Source: RYN-428 sp035551995 (GTDB lineage: Bacteria > Planctomycetota > Phycisphaerae > Tepidisphaerales > Tepidisphaeraceae). Taken from it: DNA of 32,545 bases. Both the position numbers and the translations under genes were made by a program. Positions within the stretch are counted from its first letter, which is position 1; every line of letters starts with the position of its first letter. Below the pieces are notes generated by a model. That model had not been told where the DNA came from and ran no database searches. It worked only from the letters and a program-made list of their open reading frames with translations. Below, one piece after another: positions 22,872-31,010 of this stretch. The stretch is from positions 1 through 32,545 of the forward strand of contig DASZME010000014.1 of assembly GCA_035551995.1 (NCBI GenBank). The letters are read 5' to 3'.

Positions 22872-23456
22872 ATGGCCACGCACGCGAAGTTTTTCTTAAT
22901 GGGCGCCTTGGCGCTCGGCGCCGGCATGACCGTCGGTTGCCAAAGTTCGCAGCCGGATACATCGACCAAGTGCACGCCGCCGGCCGCCGCCGCGCCGACG
23001 GCAGAGGCGCCAAAGCCCGCCGCCCCCGAAGTGGCGCCGGCGCCCGCTCCCAAGACGCCGGATGCGCAGGTTCCGACGCCGCCCACGCCGGCGCCCGCCC
23101 CCGCTCCGATTCCGACACCCGCGCCGACACCGGCGCCCGCGCCAGTCCCTGCGCCGGCGCCCGTTCCTCCTCCCGCTCCGACGCCCGATGTCACTCCGAC
23201 TCCCGCGCCGCCCAAGCCTGACGTTGCGCCGCCGGCCCCGACCCCCACGCCCGCTCCAGCCCCCACGCCCGACGCGCCCAAGGCCGACGGCACCCCGGCC
23301 CCGGCTCCGTCCACCCCGGCCCCCGCTCCGTCCGCCCCGGCTCCCGAGCCCTCCGTGAAACCCGACACCAGCAAGCCCGCTCCGGACTCCACCAAGAGCG
23401 AAACCCCGGCGCCAACACCCGCGCCAACGCCGGCGCCCGCCGACGGCAATAAATAA
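22872..23456 (+). CDS. Pro/Ala-rich lipoprotein-like protein
   Basis: This 194-residue protein has an N-terminal signal peptide with a near-lipobox TVGC (Cys23). The rest is almost entirely proline, alanine and threonine with PAPAP/PTPAP runs (about residues 40-190) and no folded domain. AAGGAAAAAGGAT stands just before the ATG at 22872; a GTG at 22851 is in frame but has no better site. The DNA is so GC-rich that several other frames stay open, but only this frame has a signal peptide, lipobox and ribosome binding site. It is probably an outer-membrane or inner-membrane anchored spacer. It pairs with the preceding lipoprotein. Confidence 0.72.
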   Translation: MATHAKFFLMGALALGAGMTVGCQSSQPDTSTKCTPPAAAAPTAEAPKPAAPEVAPAPAPKTPDAQVPTPPTPAPAPAPIPTPAPTPAPAPVPAPAPVPPPAPTPDVTPTPAPPKPDVAPPAPTPTPAPAPTPDAPKADGTPAPAPSTPAPAPSAPAPEPSVKPDTSKPAPDSTKSETPAPTPAPTPAPADGNK

Positions 23457-23529
23457 GCCGCCGTTTCCGTAACCAGCACGGTCGGCATTCGATCGAAGTG
23501 AATGATCCGACATCCGCCGATCGATCCGT

Positions 23530-23575
23530 CATCGACCCCGAGTCCTGGCACATGACGCCAGGTTCGGGGTCGATG
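23530..23575 (+). terminator. Strong hairpin after the lipoprotein pair
   Basis: The left arm CATCGACCCCGA-GT-CCTGGC pairs with the right arm GCCAGG-T-TCGGGGTCGATG around a 7-base loop (ACATGAC), giving 12 + 6 base pairs with a small internal bulge. It lies 74 bases after the lipoprotein stop and 118 bases before the GlcF-like gene. No T-run follows, so it may be an atypical terminator or an mRNA-stabilising or regulatory structure for the downstream gene. A second short stem (GCCGCC/GGCGGC) follows within 20 bases. Confidence 0.6.
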
Positions 23576-23693
23576 GCCGCCGCCGCCCGGCGGCTGGTCT
23601 CATCGCCACCAGTTTCGGTGAGATCGCCATCGCGACGCGACAAGGCCGCGGGAACGGCCTTATGATTCACAAGCTCCTTTTTCCCGAATCGGC

Positions 23694-25103
23694 ATGTCCC
23701 ACACGCCCCTCATATTGTTTGACGATCACCATCCTCCCTCGTCGGAACTGATTGACGACTGCGTTCATTGCGGCTTTTGCCTGACCACGTGCCCGACCTA
23801 CCGCTTATGGGGACAGGAGGCCGATTCCCCGCGCGGCAGAATCTATCTCATGAAACTCGGCTTGACCGGCGAGGTCGGACTGAATGAAAAAACCGTCGGC
23901 CATTTCGACCGCTGCCTCGGCTGCATGGCGTGCCTGACCTCCTGCCCCTCGGGCGTTCAATACGACAAGCTCATCGAAGCGACGCGCTCGCAAATCGAAA
24001 GGCGATTCGACCGTCCGACGGGAGAGAAGTTCTTCCGCCGACTGATCTTCGCGATCTTTCCGTATCCGGCCCGATTGCGGTTGCTGGCGTTGCCGTTATG
24101 GATTTATCAGCGGACCGGCCTCCGGCGTTTACTTGGGCGCGCGAGGGTGTTATCGCTCTTGCCGATCCGGTGGCGGACGATGGACGACCTGTTGCCGACC
24201 GTCGATTTTCATTTCTTATTTCCTCGTTCGACATTCGGGAAGAGCGCGGGAACAAGGGCTTTATCGCCTTGGCGCGCGAAATCCTCGCCGCCGCACTCCG
24301 CCGACGTCCCGGAAGCGGGAGCGAACAAGTCCACGCCGGCCGGTCACTCCCCGTTGCGGGTCGGCTTATTGCTGGGCTGCGTGCAGCGCGTCTTTTTCGG
24401 CGATGTCAACCAGGCCACCGCACGCGTACTGGCGGCCGAAGGATGCGAAGTGATCGTCCCATCCGGCCAGGGTTGCTGCGGCGCCCTGATGACACATTCG
24501 GGCGAAGAAGCGATGGCGGTCGAATTCGCCCGCCGAACGATCGACGCATTCGACGCCGCGGATGTGGACGTGATCGCCATCAACGCCGCCGGCTGCGGAT
24601 CGGCAATGAAGGAATACGGGCATCTGTTGCGCGACGACCCCGATTACGCCGATCGGGCGACAAAGCTGGCGTCAAAGTGCCGGGATATTTCCGAGATATT
24701 GGTCGAGCTGACGCCGCGCGCCGCCCGGCATCCGTTGCCGATCCGGGTGGCGTATCATGATGCTTGTCATTTACAACATGCCCAGCGCGTGCATTCACAG
24801 CCGCGGGCCTTGCTCGCGGCCATTCCCAAGCTTGAGTTGCTGGAAATTCAGGACGCGGCGATCTGTTGCGGGTCGGCGGGAATTTACAATATGCTGCAAC
24901 CCAAAGCCGCCAGGGAATTGGGGGACCGCAAGGCGCAAAACGTATTGGACACCGGCGCCGACGTCGTGGCTTCCGGCAATCCGGGGTGTACGCTGCAACT
25001 TCGAAGCTGCCTGCAATCGGCTTCAAGACCGATGCCGGTTTTGCACTGGATCCAGTTGCTGGACGCGTCCATCGCGAATCGGAATGTTGCGGATTTTGTA
25101 TAA
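23694..25103 (+). CDS. glcF: GlcF-like iron-sulfur subunit (CCG-domain oxidoreductase)
   Basis: This 469-residue protein has two N-terminal [4Fe-4S] motifs, CVHCGFCLTTCP (Cys23, 26, 29, 33) and CLGCMACLTSCP (Cys74, 77, 80, 84). Two CCG domains follow, seen in LLLGCVQRVFF...GQGCCGAL and YHDACHLQH...AICCGSAG. This is the architecture of GlcF, which passes electrons from the flavin subunits of glycolate oxidase to the quinone pool. No glcD or glcE is adjacent, so it is an orphan subunit here and could serve another 2-hydroxyacid oxidase. A ~40-residue Ser/Pro-rich linker (about residues 175-220) between the ferredoxin part and the first CCG domain looks longer than usual. The ATG at 23694 lacks a strong ribosome binding site. 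Confidence 0.9.
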   Translation: MSHTPLILFDDHHPPSSELIDDCVHCGFCLTTCPTYRLWGQEADSPRGRIYLMKLGLTGEVGLNEKTVGHFDRCLGCMACLTSCPSGVQYDKLIEATRSQIERRFDRPTGEKFFRRLIFAIFPYPARLRLLALPLWIYQRTGLRRLLGRARVLSLLPIRWRTMDDLLPTVDFHFLFPRSTFGKSAGTRALSPWRAKSSPPHSADVPEAGANKSTPAGHSPLRVGLLLGCVQRVFFGDVNQATARVLAAEGCEVIVPSGQGCCGALMTHSGEEAMAVEFARRTIDAFDAADVDVIAINAAGCGSAMKEYGHLLRDDPDYADRATKLASKCRDISEILVELTPRAARHPLPIRVAYHDACHLQHAQRVHSQPRALLAAIPKLELLEIQDAAICCGSAGIYNMLQPKAARELGDRKAQNVLDTGADVVASGNPGCTLQLRSCLQSASRPMPVLHWIQLLDASIANRNVADFV

Positions 25104-25161
25104 TGCCGTTGGGGTTTGGCCGATAGATTGAATGGCGATCGCCGCGCCCCGAGGTGGCGCC

Positions 25162-25443
25162 ATGTCACAAATTAATCCGTTGAACTACGCCCTCGTCCAG
25201 CGCGTTCAAACGCAGCGCGACGCGGCGGTGGAACGGGAACGGCAGCTTCGCCGTGAACATCCGGTCCGCAAGGCCGGCGCCCAGGAAGATACGTTCGAGC
25301 ATCAGGTCGAGGGCGCCGAGCAAGTGCAGCCGATCAAAGACGAAGCGGAGCACGATCAGCAGGACAACAATCCCCATCCCCACCATGGCGCCAACCGCGA
25401 AGGTGAAGACGACCCGGCGCCGCACTTGGACTTAACGGCTTAA
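25162..25443 (+). CDS. Small highly charged hypothetical protein
   Basis: This 93-residue soluble protein starts MSQINPLNYALVQRVQTQRD and has a charged helical N-terminal half (Arg/Glu/Gln-rich). A Glu/Asp/His-rich middle follows (KDEAEHDQQDNNPHPHH), with the end DPAPHLDLTA. GAGGTGG lies about 5 bases before the ATG at 25162. It resembles, from memory, small planctomycete proteins beginning with an S-x-INPL pattern and ending in HLDL/HLDI, but no function is known to me. It follows the GlcF-like gene by 58 bases on the same strand. An antisense frame over the same bases looks hydrophobic but lacks a ribosome binding site. Confidence 0.65.
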   Translation: MSQINPLNYALVQRVQTQRDAAVERERQLRREHPVRKAGAQEDTFEHQVEGAEQVQPIKDEAEHDQQDNNPHPHHGANREGEDDPAPHLDLTA

Positions 25444-25590
25444 CAACGCGAGCAATTTTTGAATACCCCGTCGCACAGCCGTCTCGCTGTGTTGGCGCTT
25501 GCAGCCGGGAAGCCCCGCGCCCGACGGGAAGCAAAAGCGGGATCTTAGACCATTTTTCATGACGTGTGGCGCGAGTTTCGGTCGAAAAAC

Positions 25591-25630
25591 ACGCCCCGCA
25601 CGCGGGTCCGCTAAACGAAGAAACGCTGCG
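25591..25630 (-). repeat. Dispersed intergenic element, copy D (degenerate)
   Basis: On the minus strand: CAGCGTTTCTTCG then TTTAGCGGACCCGCGTGCGG then GGCGTG. It lacks the TATTAA part but keeps the GCGTTTCT leader seen in copy C and the AGCGGACCCGC...GCGGGGCG stem of copy B. It lies between convergent genes (small charged protein and TrmH-type methyltransferase). Confidence 0.5.
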
Positions 25631-25689
25631 ACAAGCCGGCAAATGCTCTAGCGGCGCGAGCCATTGATCGATGAGTCGTTATTGGCGCT

Positions 25690-26499
25690 TCATCGATGGT
25701 TCCTGAAGCTGTCTTCCCGCGTGAAGTGGTAAAGAAAAATACCCGCCGCGACTGCGACGTTGAGCGAATCGGTACCAAGTTTCATCGGGATCGTGAGCCG
25801 TCGATCGCAGAGAGATGCGGTGTTCCCGTCTAAGCCGTGCGGCTCGCTTCCCAGCAGTAAACCGAATCGTGCGGCACGTTTTGCATCGGCGAGGGGTTCG
25901 GCGTTTTCGTCGAGAACGGTGGCCGCCAACTCAAAATTCCATTCGTTTTTCAGCCGTCGCAGATCATGCAGCAACTCAGGCGATCGGTAGATCGGCAGAC
26001 TGAATATCGTCCCCATCGACACGCGGATCGACTGACGCCAGAACGGGTCGTGGCAGCGCTCGCCCAGGATCAGCGCATCGGCGCCGAAACCGGCCGACAG
26101 GCGGATGAGAGAACCGACGTTTTCCACGTTGTTGATGTCGGGGCAGATCACCAGCGTCATGGCGCCAGGGCCCTTTTTCAATATCGATTCCAGCGGTGCC
26201 CAGGGCTTTCGGCTGCCGCAGGCGATGATGCCTGAGTGAAATTTCATTCCCAAAACGCCGTTCATCACCTCACTGGTCGTGACGTAGAGCGGGACATTCG
26301 CCGGCGCCAGGGACTGAAAATCCGCTGCGTGCCGCTCGGCGATGAAGACGGATTCCACTGGAAAATCGCTTGCCAATAGTCGCCGGACCAGATGCTCTCC
26401 CTCGGCGATGAAAAAACGGCCCGCGCGATCGAGTTCCTTGTCCTTGAGATTGCGATAGGCCGCCACCCGCGGATCGGCGAGGGAGTCAATGGAAATCAT
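25690..26499 (-). CDS. TrmH/SpoU family RNA 2'-O-methyltransferase
   Basis: This 269-residue protein has an N-terminal substrate-binding domain (DRAGRFFIAEGEHLVRRLL) and a C-terminal SPOUT knot. The three SpoU motifs are clear: INNVENVGSLIRLSAGFG, LLLGSEPHGLD and IPMKLGTDSLNVAVAAGIF. These enzymes use S-adenosylmethionine to methylate the ribose 2'-hydroxyl of a specific rRNA or tRNA nucleotide; the exact target cannot be read here. The ATG at 26499 is the first in-frame start and gives full family length. It is divergent from the giant surface protein gene and convergent with the small charged protein gene. Confidence 0.93.
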   Translation of the reverse strand: MISIDSLADPRVAAYRNLKDKELDRAGRFFIAEGEHLVRRLLASDFPVESVFIAERHAADFQSLAPANVPLYVTTSEVMNGVLGMKFHSGIIACGSRKPWAPLESILKKGPGAMTLVICPDINNVENVGSLIRLSAGFGADALILGERCHDPFWRQSIRVSMGTIFSLPIYRSPELLHDLRRLKNEWNFELAATVLDENAEPLADAKRAARFGLLLGSEPHGLDGNTASLCDRRLTIPMKLGTDSLNVAVAAGIFLYHFTREDSFRNHR

Positions 26500-26549
26500 A
26501 ATGCTTCGGGTCCGATAAAAAATGAATATTCGCCATTCCAGTATTCACA

Positions 26550-26578
26550 TGGACGCTAACGGCAAGTCCGAGTATACT
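26550..26578 (+). promoter_or_regulatory. Candidate promoter for the giant surface protein gene
   Basis: TGGACG (26550-26555) and TATACT (26573-26578) are separated by 17 bases, matching sigma-70 spacing with 4/6 and 5/6 consensus bases. The GTG start lies 35 bases downstream of the -10 box, leaving room for the GGAGGAG ribosome binding site. Confidence 0.45.
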
Positions 26579-26613
26579 GAAGCGTCGTCGCAAAATATCT
26601 TTTGGAGGAGAGC

Positions 26614-29600
26614 GTGAGTATTCAGTCCAGTCATTCGGTCGGCTTGCGCAATTCGCGGAGGTTGAAGGCGCCGGTTGGGAAAGCGATTTCCCGGGCGGTT
26701 GCGGCCGTCGTCGAGCCGCTCGAAGGACGAATGATGCTGACGACCGTCGTGCCGGCGATCGCCGACACCTTTGTCCGAAACAACGATTACGCGCTGACTA
26801 ATTTTGGCGCGTCGCCAACATTATTCGTAAAAAATGCCGCCAGCGGCGATACCCGCGTCGCTTATTTGAAATTTGATCTCACCGGCGTAACGACCATCAA
26901 TTCCGCCGTTCTCCAGCTGAGCGGGTCGCTGGAAAACAATCTGGCTACCCCAGTCGCGACAGGCGTTTACGGCGTGGCTAACTCTTCGTGGATACAGGGC
27001 AACGGGACCATCGTCGATTCCATCGGCGACGGATTCGATACCAGCAACCTCCCGCCCGGCGAAATCACCTTCAACAACGCACCGGCCGTCAGTTCCACCC
27101 TGATCGACAGCGCCACCGTCACGCGCGATACGTTCCAAACCTATACGCTCAACGTCACCGCGTATCTTCAGGCGCAGTTGGCGGCGGGGAACACCATCGT
27201 CTCGCTGGCGCTGGAAAACCTGACGCCGACCGCGGAAGAGACCGAGTTCCTTTCGTCCAACGCCAGGTCCAACGCCGGCGCCGTCCCGGAACTCATCATC
27301 GACGACGGCAACCCCGGTCCGCCCACCGCCGTCGTCAGCGCGCCCGACGTCACCACCACCGCCTCCACCGAAACCGTCACGGTGACGTATACCGGCGCCG
27401 CCGCGATTGATCCCAGCACGATTAGTTCCGATAATATACTCGTCACCCCCTACGGTGGCGGGACGCCGCTTTATGTCGAGCAGGCGACCGACGCCAATCC
27501 CCCGGTGGCGACCGTCAACGCCCAGGACGGATCGGTGACCGCCGTCTATACCGTGGATGCCCCCGGCGGCGGCTGGAGCGCGCAGGCCAACGGCAACTAT
27601 GTCGTCGCGGTGCAGCCGAATTCCGTCGCCGACGTCAACGCGGTCGGCGTGAGCGGGGGATTCGGATCGTTCAACGTCAGCGTGGGCGACACGGTCGCGC
27701 CGCAGGCGGCCGTTACCGCTTCCAACGTCAGCACGGCCGGCGCCAGCACCTATTCGTTCAGCGTCACATTCAGCGACAACGTCGCCGTCGATTCAACCTC
27801 CTTGACGCTTGCCGACGTTTCGCTGACCGGTCCGGCCGGCCCGCTGAAAATCACCGGCTATACCGTAACGCCGACCACCAACGCCAACCAGATCGTCGCG
27901 CAATACACCGCCGCCGTTCCCAACGGCGCCTGGGACTACACCGACAATGGGCCATATACGATAACGGTCAACGGAAACCAGGTTTTCGACACCGCCGGCA
28001 ATGCGCTTGTCGCCACCACGCAGAATTTTACGGTCGCCATTCCGGTGCCCGACACCACTCCCCCCGCCGCCGTCATCACGGCCCCCAACGTCACGTCGCC
28101 GGGCGGCGCGGGAGAAACCATCACTGTCGTCTACACCGACAACGTCGCGGTCATGACCAGTACGATCGCCGCCGGCGATCTCACCGTTACCGGCCCCGGA
28201 GGCGCGGCGCTGGCGGTATCGCTTTTGAAAGTGACCGGCAGCGGGAAATCGGTCACCGCCCAATACATGGCCGCCGCTCCGGGCGGATCGTGGACGGCGG
28301 CGGCCAACGGCGCATACAACATCAGCCTCATCGCCGGCGCCGTGACCGATACCAGCGCAAACCCGGTCGCCGCGGGCAGCGCGTCGTTTAACGTCAGCGC
28401 CGCCGTTGCCGACACTCAGCCGCCCGTCGCCAAGATCTCCGCCCCCGACATCACCGCCGCCGGCGGGCAAAGCCAAACCATCACCGTCGTTTATACCGAC
28501 AACGTCGCCATTCAGACGTCGAGCCTCGGCCTGGCGAATCTATCCGTGAGCGGCCCGGGCGGCCCGCTGACCGTTACCAAGTTCACCCAGAGCGGCAGTG
28601 GGCAAACCGTTACCGCCACCTATACCGTCTCCGCGCCCGGCGCCGGCTGGGACGCCACCGACGACGGCGCCTACAACATCGCGCTGAACGCCAACCAAGT
28701 CCGCGACACCAGCGGCAACGTCGCCGCCGTGACGTTCGGCACGTTTAACGTCAATATCGCGCTGCCCGATCCCAGCGACGCGACGTTCAACGGGGGCAAC
28801 GCCGTCACTGGATCGTTCGTCGCCGAGTCGGTCAATACCCAGCCGGACGGCAAGATTCTCCTTGTCGGCCATCAACTGACCGCCAGCGGGCAATCCGAGG
28901 GCGTGGTGGAGCGCCTCAACACGGACGGTTCCCTCGACAAGACATTCGGCGCCAGCGGACAAGTCGTCACGCCCGCCGGCAAGAACGAATGGTTTGCCTT
29001 GATGATTCAGGGCGCCAACCACTTTGTCGTCGCCGGCACCGACAACGGCAACTTCGCCCTGGCACGCTATGACTTCAACGGCAATCTCGATCCGACCTTC
29101 GGATCCAACGGCGTTACGCTGACCAGTTTCGGCGGCGTCGACGATACCGCTTACGCCATCACACAAACGCCCAGCGGCCAGATCGTGACCGTCGGGTCGT
29201 CCAATAATCGCTTTGCGTTCGCCCGGTTTGACGCCAACGGCAATATCGATTCGACCTTCGGCGAAGGAGGCCGCCAGCTTTTCGATACTGGAGCGGCGGT
29301 GCAGGTGCTCGGGTCGGTGGCGGTGTTAAACGACGGCCGAATCGTCGCCGCCGGTTCAAGCGGAAGCACGATCGACGTCGTGCGCCTCACTTCCGCCGGC
29401 GAACCGGACACCACCTTCAGCACCGACGGAATGATCGCGGTGGCCGGATTATCCGCCGACCAGACGAGCGGCGCCGATTACACCGTCGCCCTGGGGCTTC
29501 AGGCCGACGGGAAGGTTCTGGTCGCCAGCCAAACCACCTCCGGGCATTTCGGCATCGTCCGCTTAAACACCGACGGCTCGGTCGACACGTCCTTCGGCAG

Positions 29601-30891
29601 CAACGGGCTGGCCACGGCCAACTTCGGCGGCGCCGACGAAGCCGATTCGATCGTCGTTCAGGATGACACCTCGATCCTCGTCGTCGGCACCTCGCTTCAG
29701 TCCGCCCAGGGATTGACCGCCGTCGCCGCATTCGATACCACCGGAAAATTAATCACCAGTTTCGGCGACAACGGATTGGCGACGTTCAGTCCCGCCACTT
29801 CCTCGACCACGCGCGAATTGCATATCGGCGATCTGGTTCTCCGGGCCTTTGGCAGCGCCACCACCGACGGAAAACTGCTCGTCGGCGCCAGCAGTTCGGG
29901 ATCGACGACGGTTTCCAGTTCACTCCGCCGAATTATCGTTCCCGGAACGACCAGCGCTCCGGGCATCAAGGAAACATTGCTTGGCGTCTTTGGGCTCGTC
30001 AATCAGAAAAAGACAACGCTGGATGTCGATCTCGGCGGCGGAAGAACCGCCGTCTTCACCCTCACCGGCGGCACCGGAACGGCCCTTCAGGCCGGGTCGG
30101 ACATCCATGTGGAGATAACCGATCTTGGCGCCGGCGCCGCGCTCACGCTCACCATCAAGGGCGGCGGCGTGGTCAGCTTCAGCGACATCACTGTCACCGG
30201 AAATCTCAAGTCGCTCAAAGCCGGCCTCGGCACCCTTGACGGCACGCTCGGCGTCAGCGGATCGGCCGGGAAAATCACCCTCGGCGACGTGCCGGGCAGC
30301 GTGGCCGTCGTCGGCGCCGTCGCCAGCCTGACCGCCGCCGCCATCGGCGGAACATTGTCGGCCGGCGGAAACGTCGGAACCCTCAAGCTCGGCGCCGTCG
30401 CCGGCAACGTCAACGTCACCGGAAATCTTAAGAATCTCACCACCGGCGACGTCAGCGGAACCATCTACGTCAACGGCACGCTGTACCACGCAAAGGTCGC
30501 AAGCGTCACCGGATCGATCGTCGCGGCGGCCCAACTGATGTCGCTGACGGCGGCCAGCCTGACCAACGCCAAGATTCTGGCCGGCGCCAATCTCGGCTCC
30601 GACGGCCTCATCGGCGGCGGCGGGACCGCGGCCGATGTGTTCGGCGCCGGGGTCATCAGTTCGCTGCGCGTGCTTGGCGCGATCGGCGGATCGTTTATCG
30701 GCGCGGGCGTCAATCCGACGAACGGCACATTCGGCGACGGCGACGATACCTCCGCCGGGAACAGCCTGATTAAATCGATCTTCGCCAAAGGCGGCGCCAC
30801 GACCACCCTCTTCGAGTCCAGCGCTTTCGGCATCGCCAAACTTCCGGGCAAGGTGGACCCGGCGAGCAGTCCGCTGTTTATCATCGTGTGA
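26614..30891 (+). CDS. Giant LEPR-type surface protein: DNRLRE, Ig-like and delta-60 repeats
   Basis: This 1425-residue exported protein has a basic N-terminus and the LEPR-type motif VVEPLEGRMML (about residues 33-43). Residues ~45-230 match the DNRLRE carbohydrate/surface domain (ADTFVRNNDYALTNFG, RVAYLKFDL). Four Ig-like units of ~120 residues follow (~233-718), with T-x-x-Y-T-D-N-V-A cores. A delta-60 propeller-like region (~720-1065) has seven D-x-T/S-F-G-x-x-G motifs such as NGNLDPTFGSNG. The C-terminal ~300 residues are Gly/Ala-rich beta-solenoid-like strands (GNVNVTGNLKNLTTGDVSG). The true start is the GTG at 26614, preceded by GGAGGAG; the upstream in-frame TTG lies inside that site. 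It is likely secreted or cell-surface bound. No dockerin or PEP-CTERM tail is visible. It is followed by a peptidase gene on the same strand. Confidence 0.92.
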   Translation: MSIQSSHSVGLRNSRRLKAPVGKAISRAVAAVVEPLEGRMMLTTVVPAIADTFVRNNDYALTNFGASPTLFVKNAASGDTRVAYLKFDLTGVTTINSAVLQLSGSLENNLATPVATGVYGVANSSWIQGNGTIVDSIGDGFDTSNLPPGEITFNNAPAVSSTLIDSATVTRDTFQTYTLNVTAYLQAQLAAGNTIVSLALENLTPTAEETEFLSSNARSNAGAVPELIIDDGNPGPPTAVVSAPDVTTTASTETVTVTYTGAAAIDPSTISSDNILVTPYGGGTPLYVEQATDANPPVATVNAQDGSVTAVYTVDAPGGGWSAQANGNYVVAVQPNSVADVNAVGVSGGFGSFNVSVGDTVAPQAAVTASNVSTAGASTYSFSVTFSDNVAVDSTSLTLADVSLTGPAGPLKITGYTVTPTTNANQIVAQYTAAVPNGAWDYTDNGPYTITVNGNQVFDTAGNALVATTQNFTVAIPVPDTTPPAAVITAPNVTSPGGAGETITVVYTDNVAVMTSTIAAGDLTVTGPGGAALAVSLLKVTGSGKSVTAQYMAAAPGGSWTAAANGAYNISLIAGAVTDTSANPVAAGSASFNVSAAVADTQPPVAKISAPDITAAGGQSQTITVVYTDNVAIQTSSLGLANLSVSGPGGPLTVTKFTQSGSGQTVTATYTVSAPGAGWDATDDGAYNIALNANQVRDTSGNVAAVTFGTFNVNIALPDPSDATFNGGNAVTGSFVAESVNTQPDGKILLVGHQLTASGQSEGVVERLNTDGSLDKTFGASGQVVTPAGKNEWFALMIQGANHFVVAGTDNGNFALARYDFNGNLDPTFGSNGVTLTSFGGVDDTAYAITQTPSGQIVTVGSSNNRFAFARFDANGNIDSTFGEGGRQLFDTGAAVQVLGSVAVLNDGRIVAAGSSGSTIDVVRLTSAGEPDTTFSTDGMIAVAGLSADQTSGADYTVALGLQADGKVLVASQTTSGHFGIVRLNTDGSVDTSFGSNGLATANFGGADEADSIVVQDDTSILVVGTSLQSAQGLTAVAAFDTTGKLITSFGDNGLATFSPATSSTTRELHIGDLVLRAFGSATTDGKLLVGASSSGSTTVSSSLRRIIVPGTTSAPGIKETLLGVFGLVNQKKTTLDVDLGGGRTAVFTLTGGTGTALQAGSDIHVEITDLGAGAALTLTIKGGGVVSFSDITVTGNLKSLKAGLGTLDGTLGVSGSAGKITLGDVPGSVAVVGAVASLTAAAIGGTLSAGGNVGTLKLGAVAGNVNVTGNLKNLTTGDVSGTIYVNGTLYHAKVASVTGSIVAAAQLMSLTAASLTNAKILAGANLGSDGLIGGGGTAADVFGAGVISSLRVLGAIGGSFIGAGVNPTNGTFGDGDDTSAGNSLIKSIFAKGGATTTLFESSAFGIAKLPGKVDPASSPLFIIV

Positions 30892-31010
30892 TTCATCAGG
30901 ACCGCTGGCCCTTCCCGCTGATTCTCCGTTGACGGCGACACGCGGCGCTTTGTCGTTCGCCCGCACGGTCAGCCGGATGCGGATTGCAAGGACGCACCAG
31001 GAGAGAGACG

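Noticed and set aside
22248..23551. Long Gly/Val- and Arg/Gly-rich antisense frames over the lipoprotein genes
   Set aside because: They are complements of the Pro/Ala tracts, kept open by extreme GC content; they have no signal, ribosome binding site or family match.
25165..25425. Minus-strand 86-residue hydrophobic frame that looks like a membrane protein
   Set aside because: Starts at a GTG without a ribosome binding site and fully overlaps a plus-strand gene with a good site; kept only as a caution in the findings.
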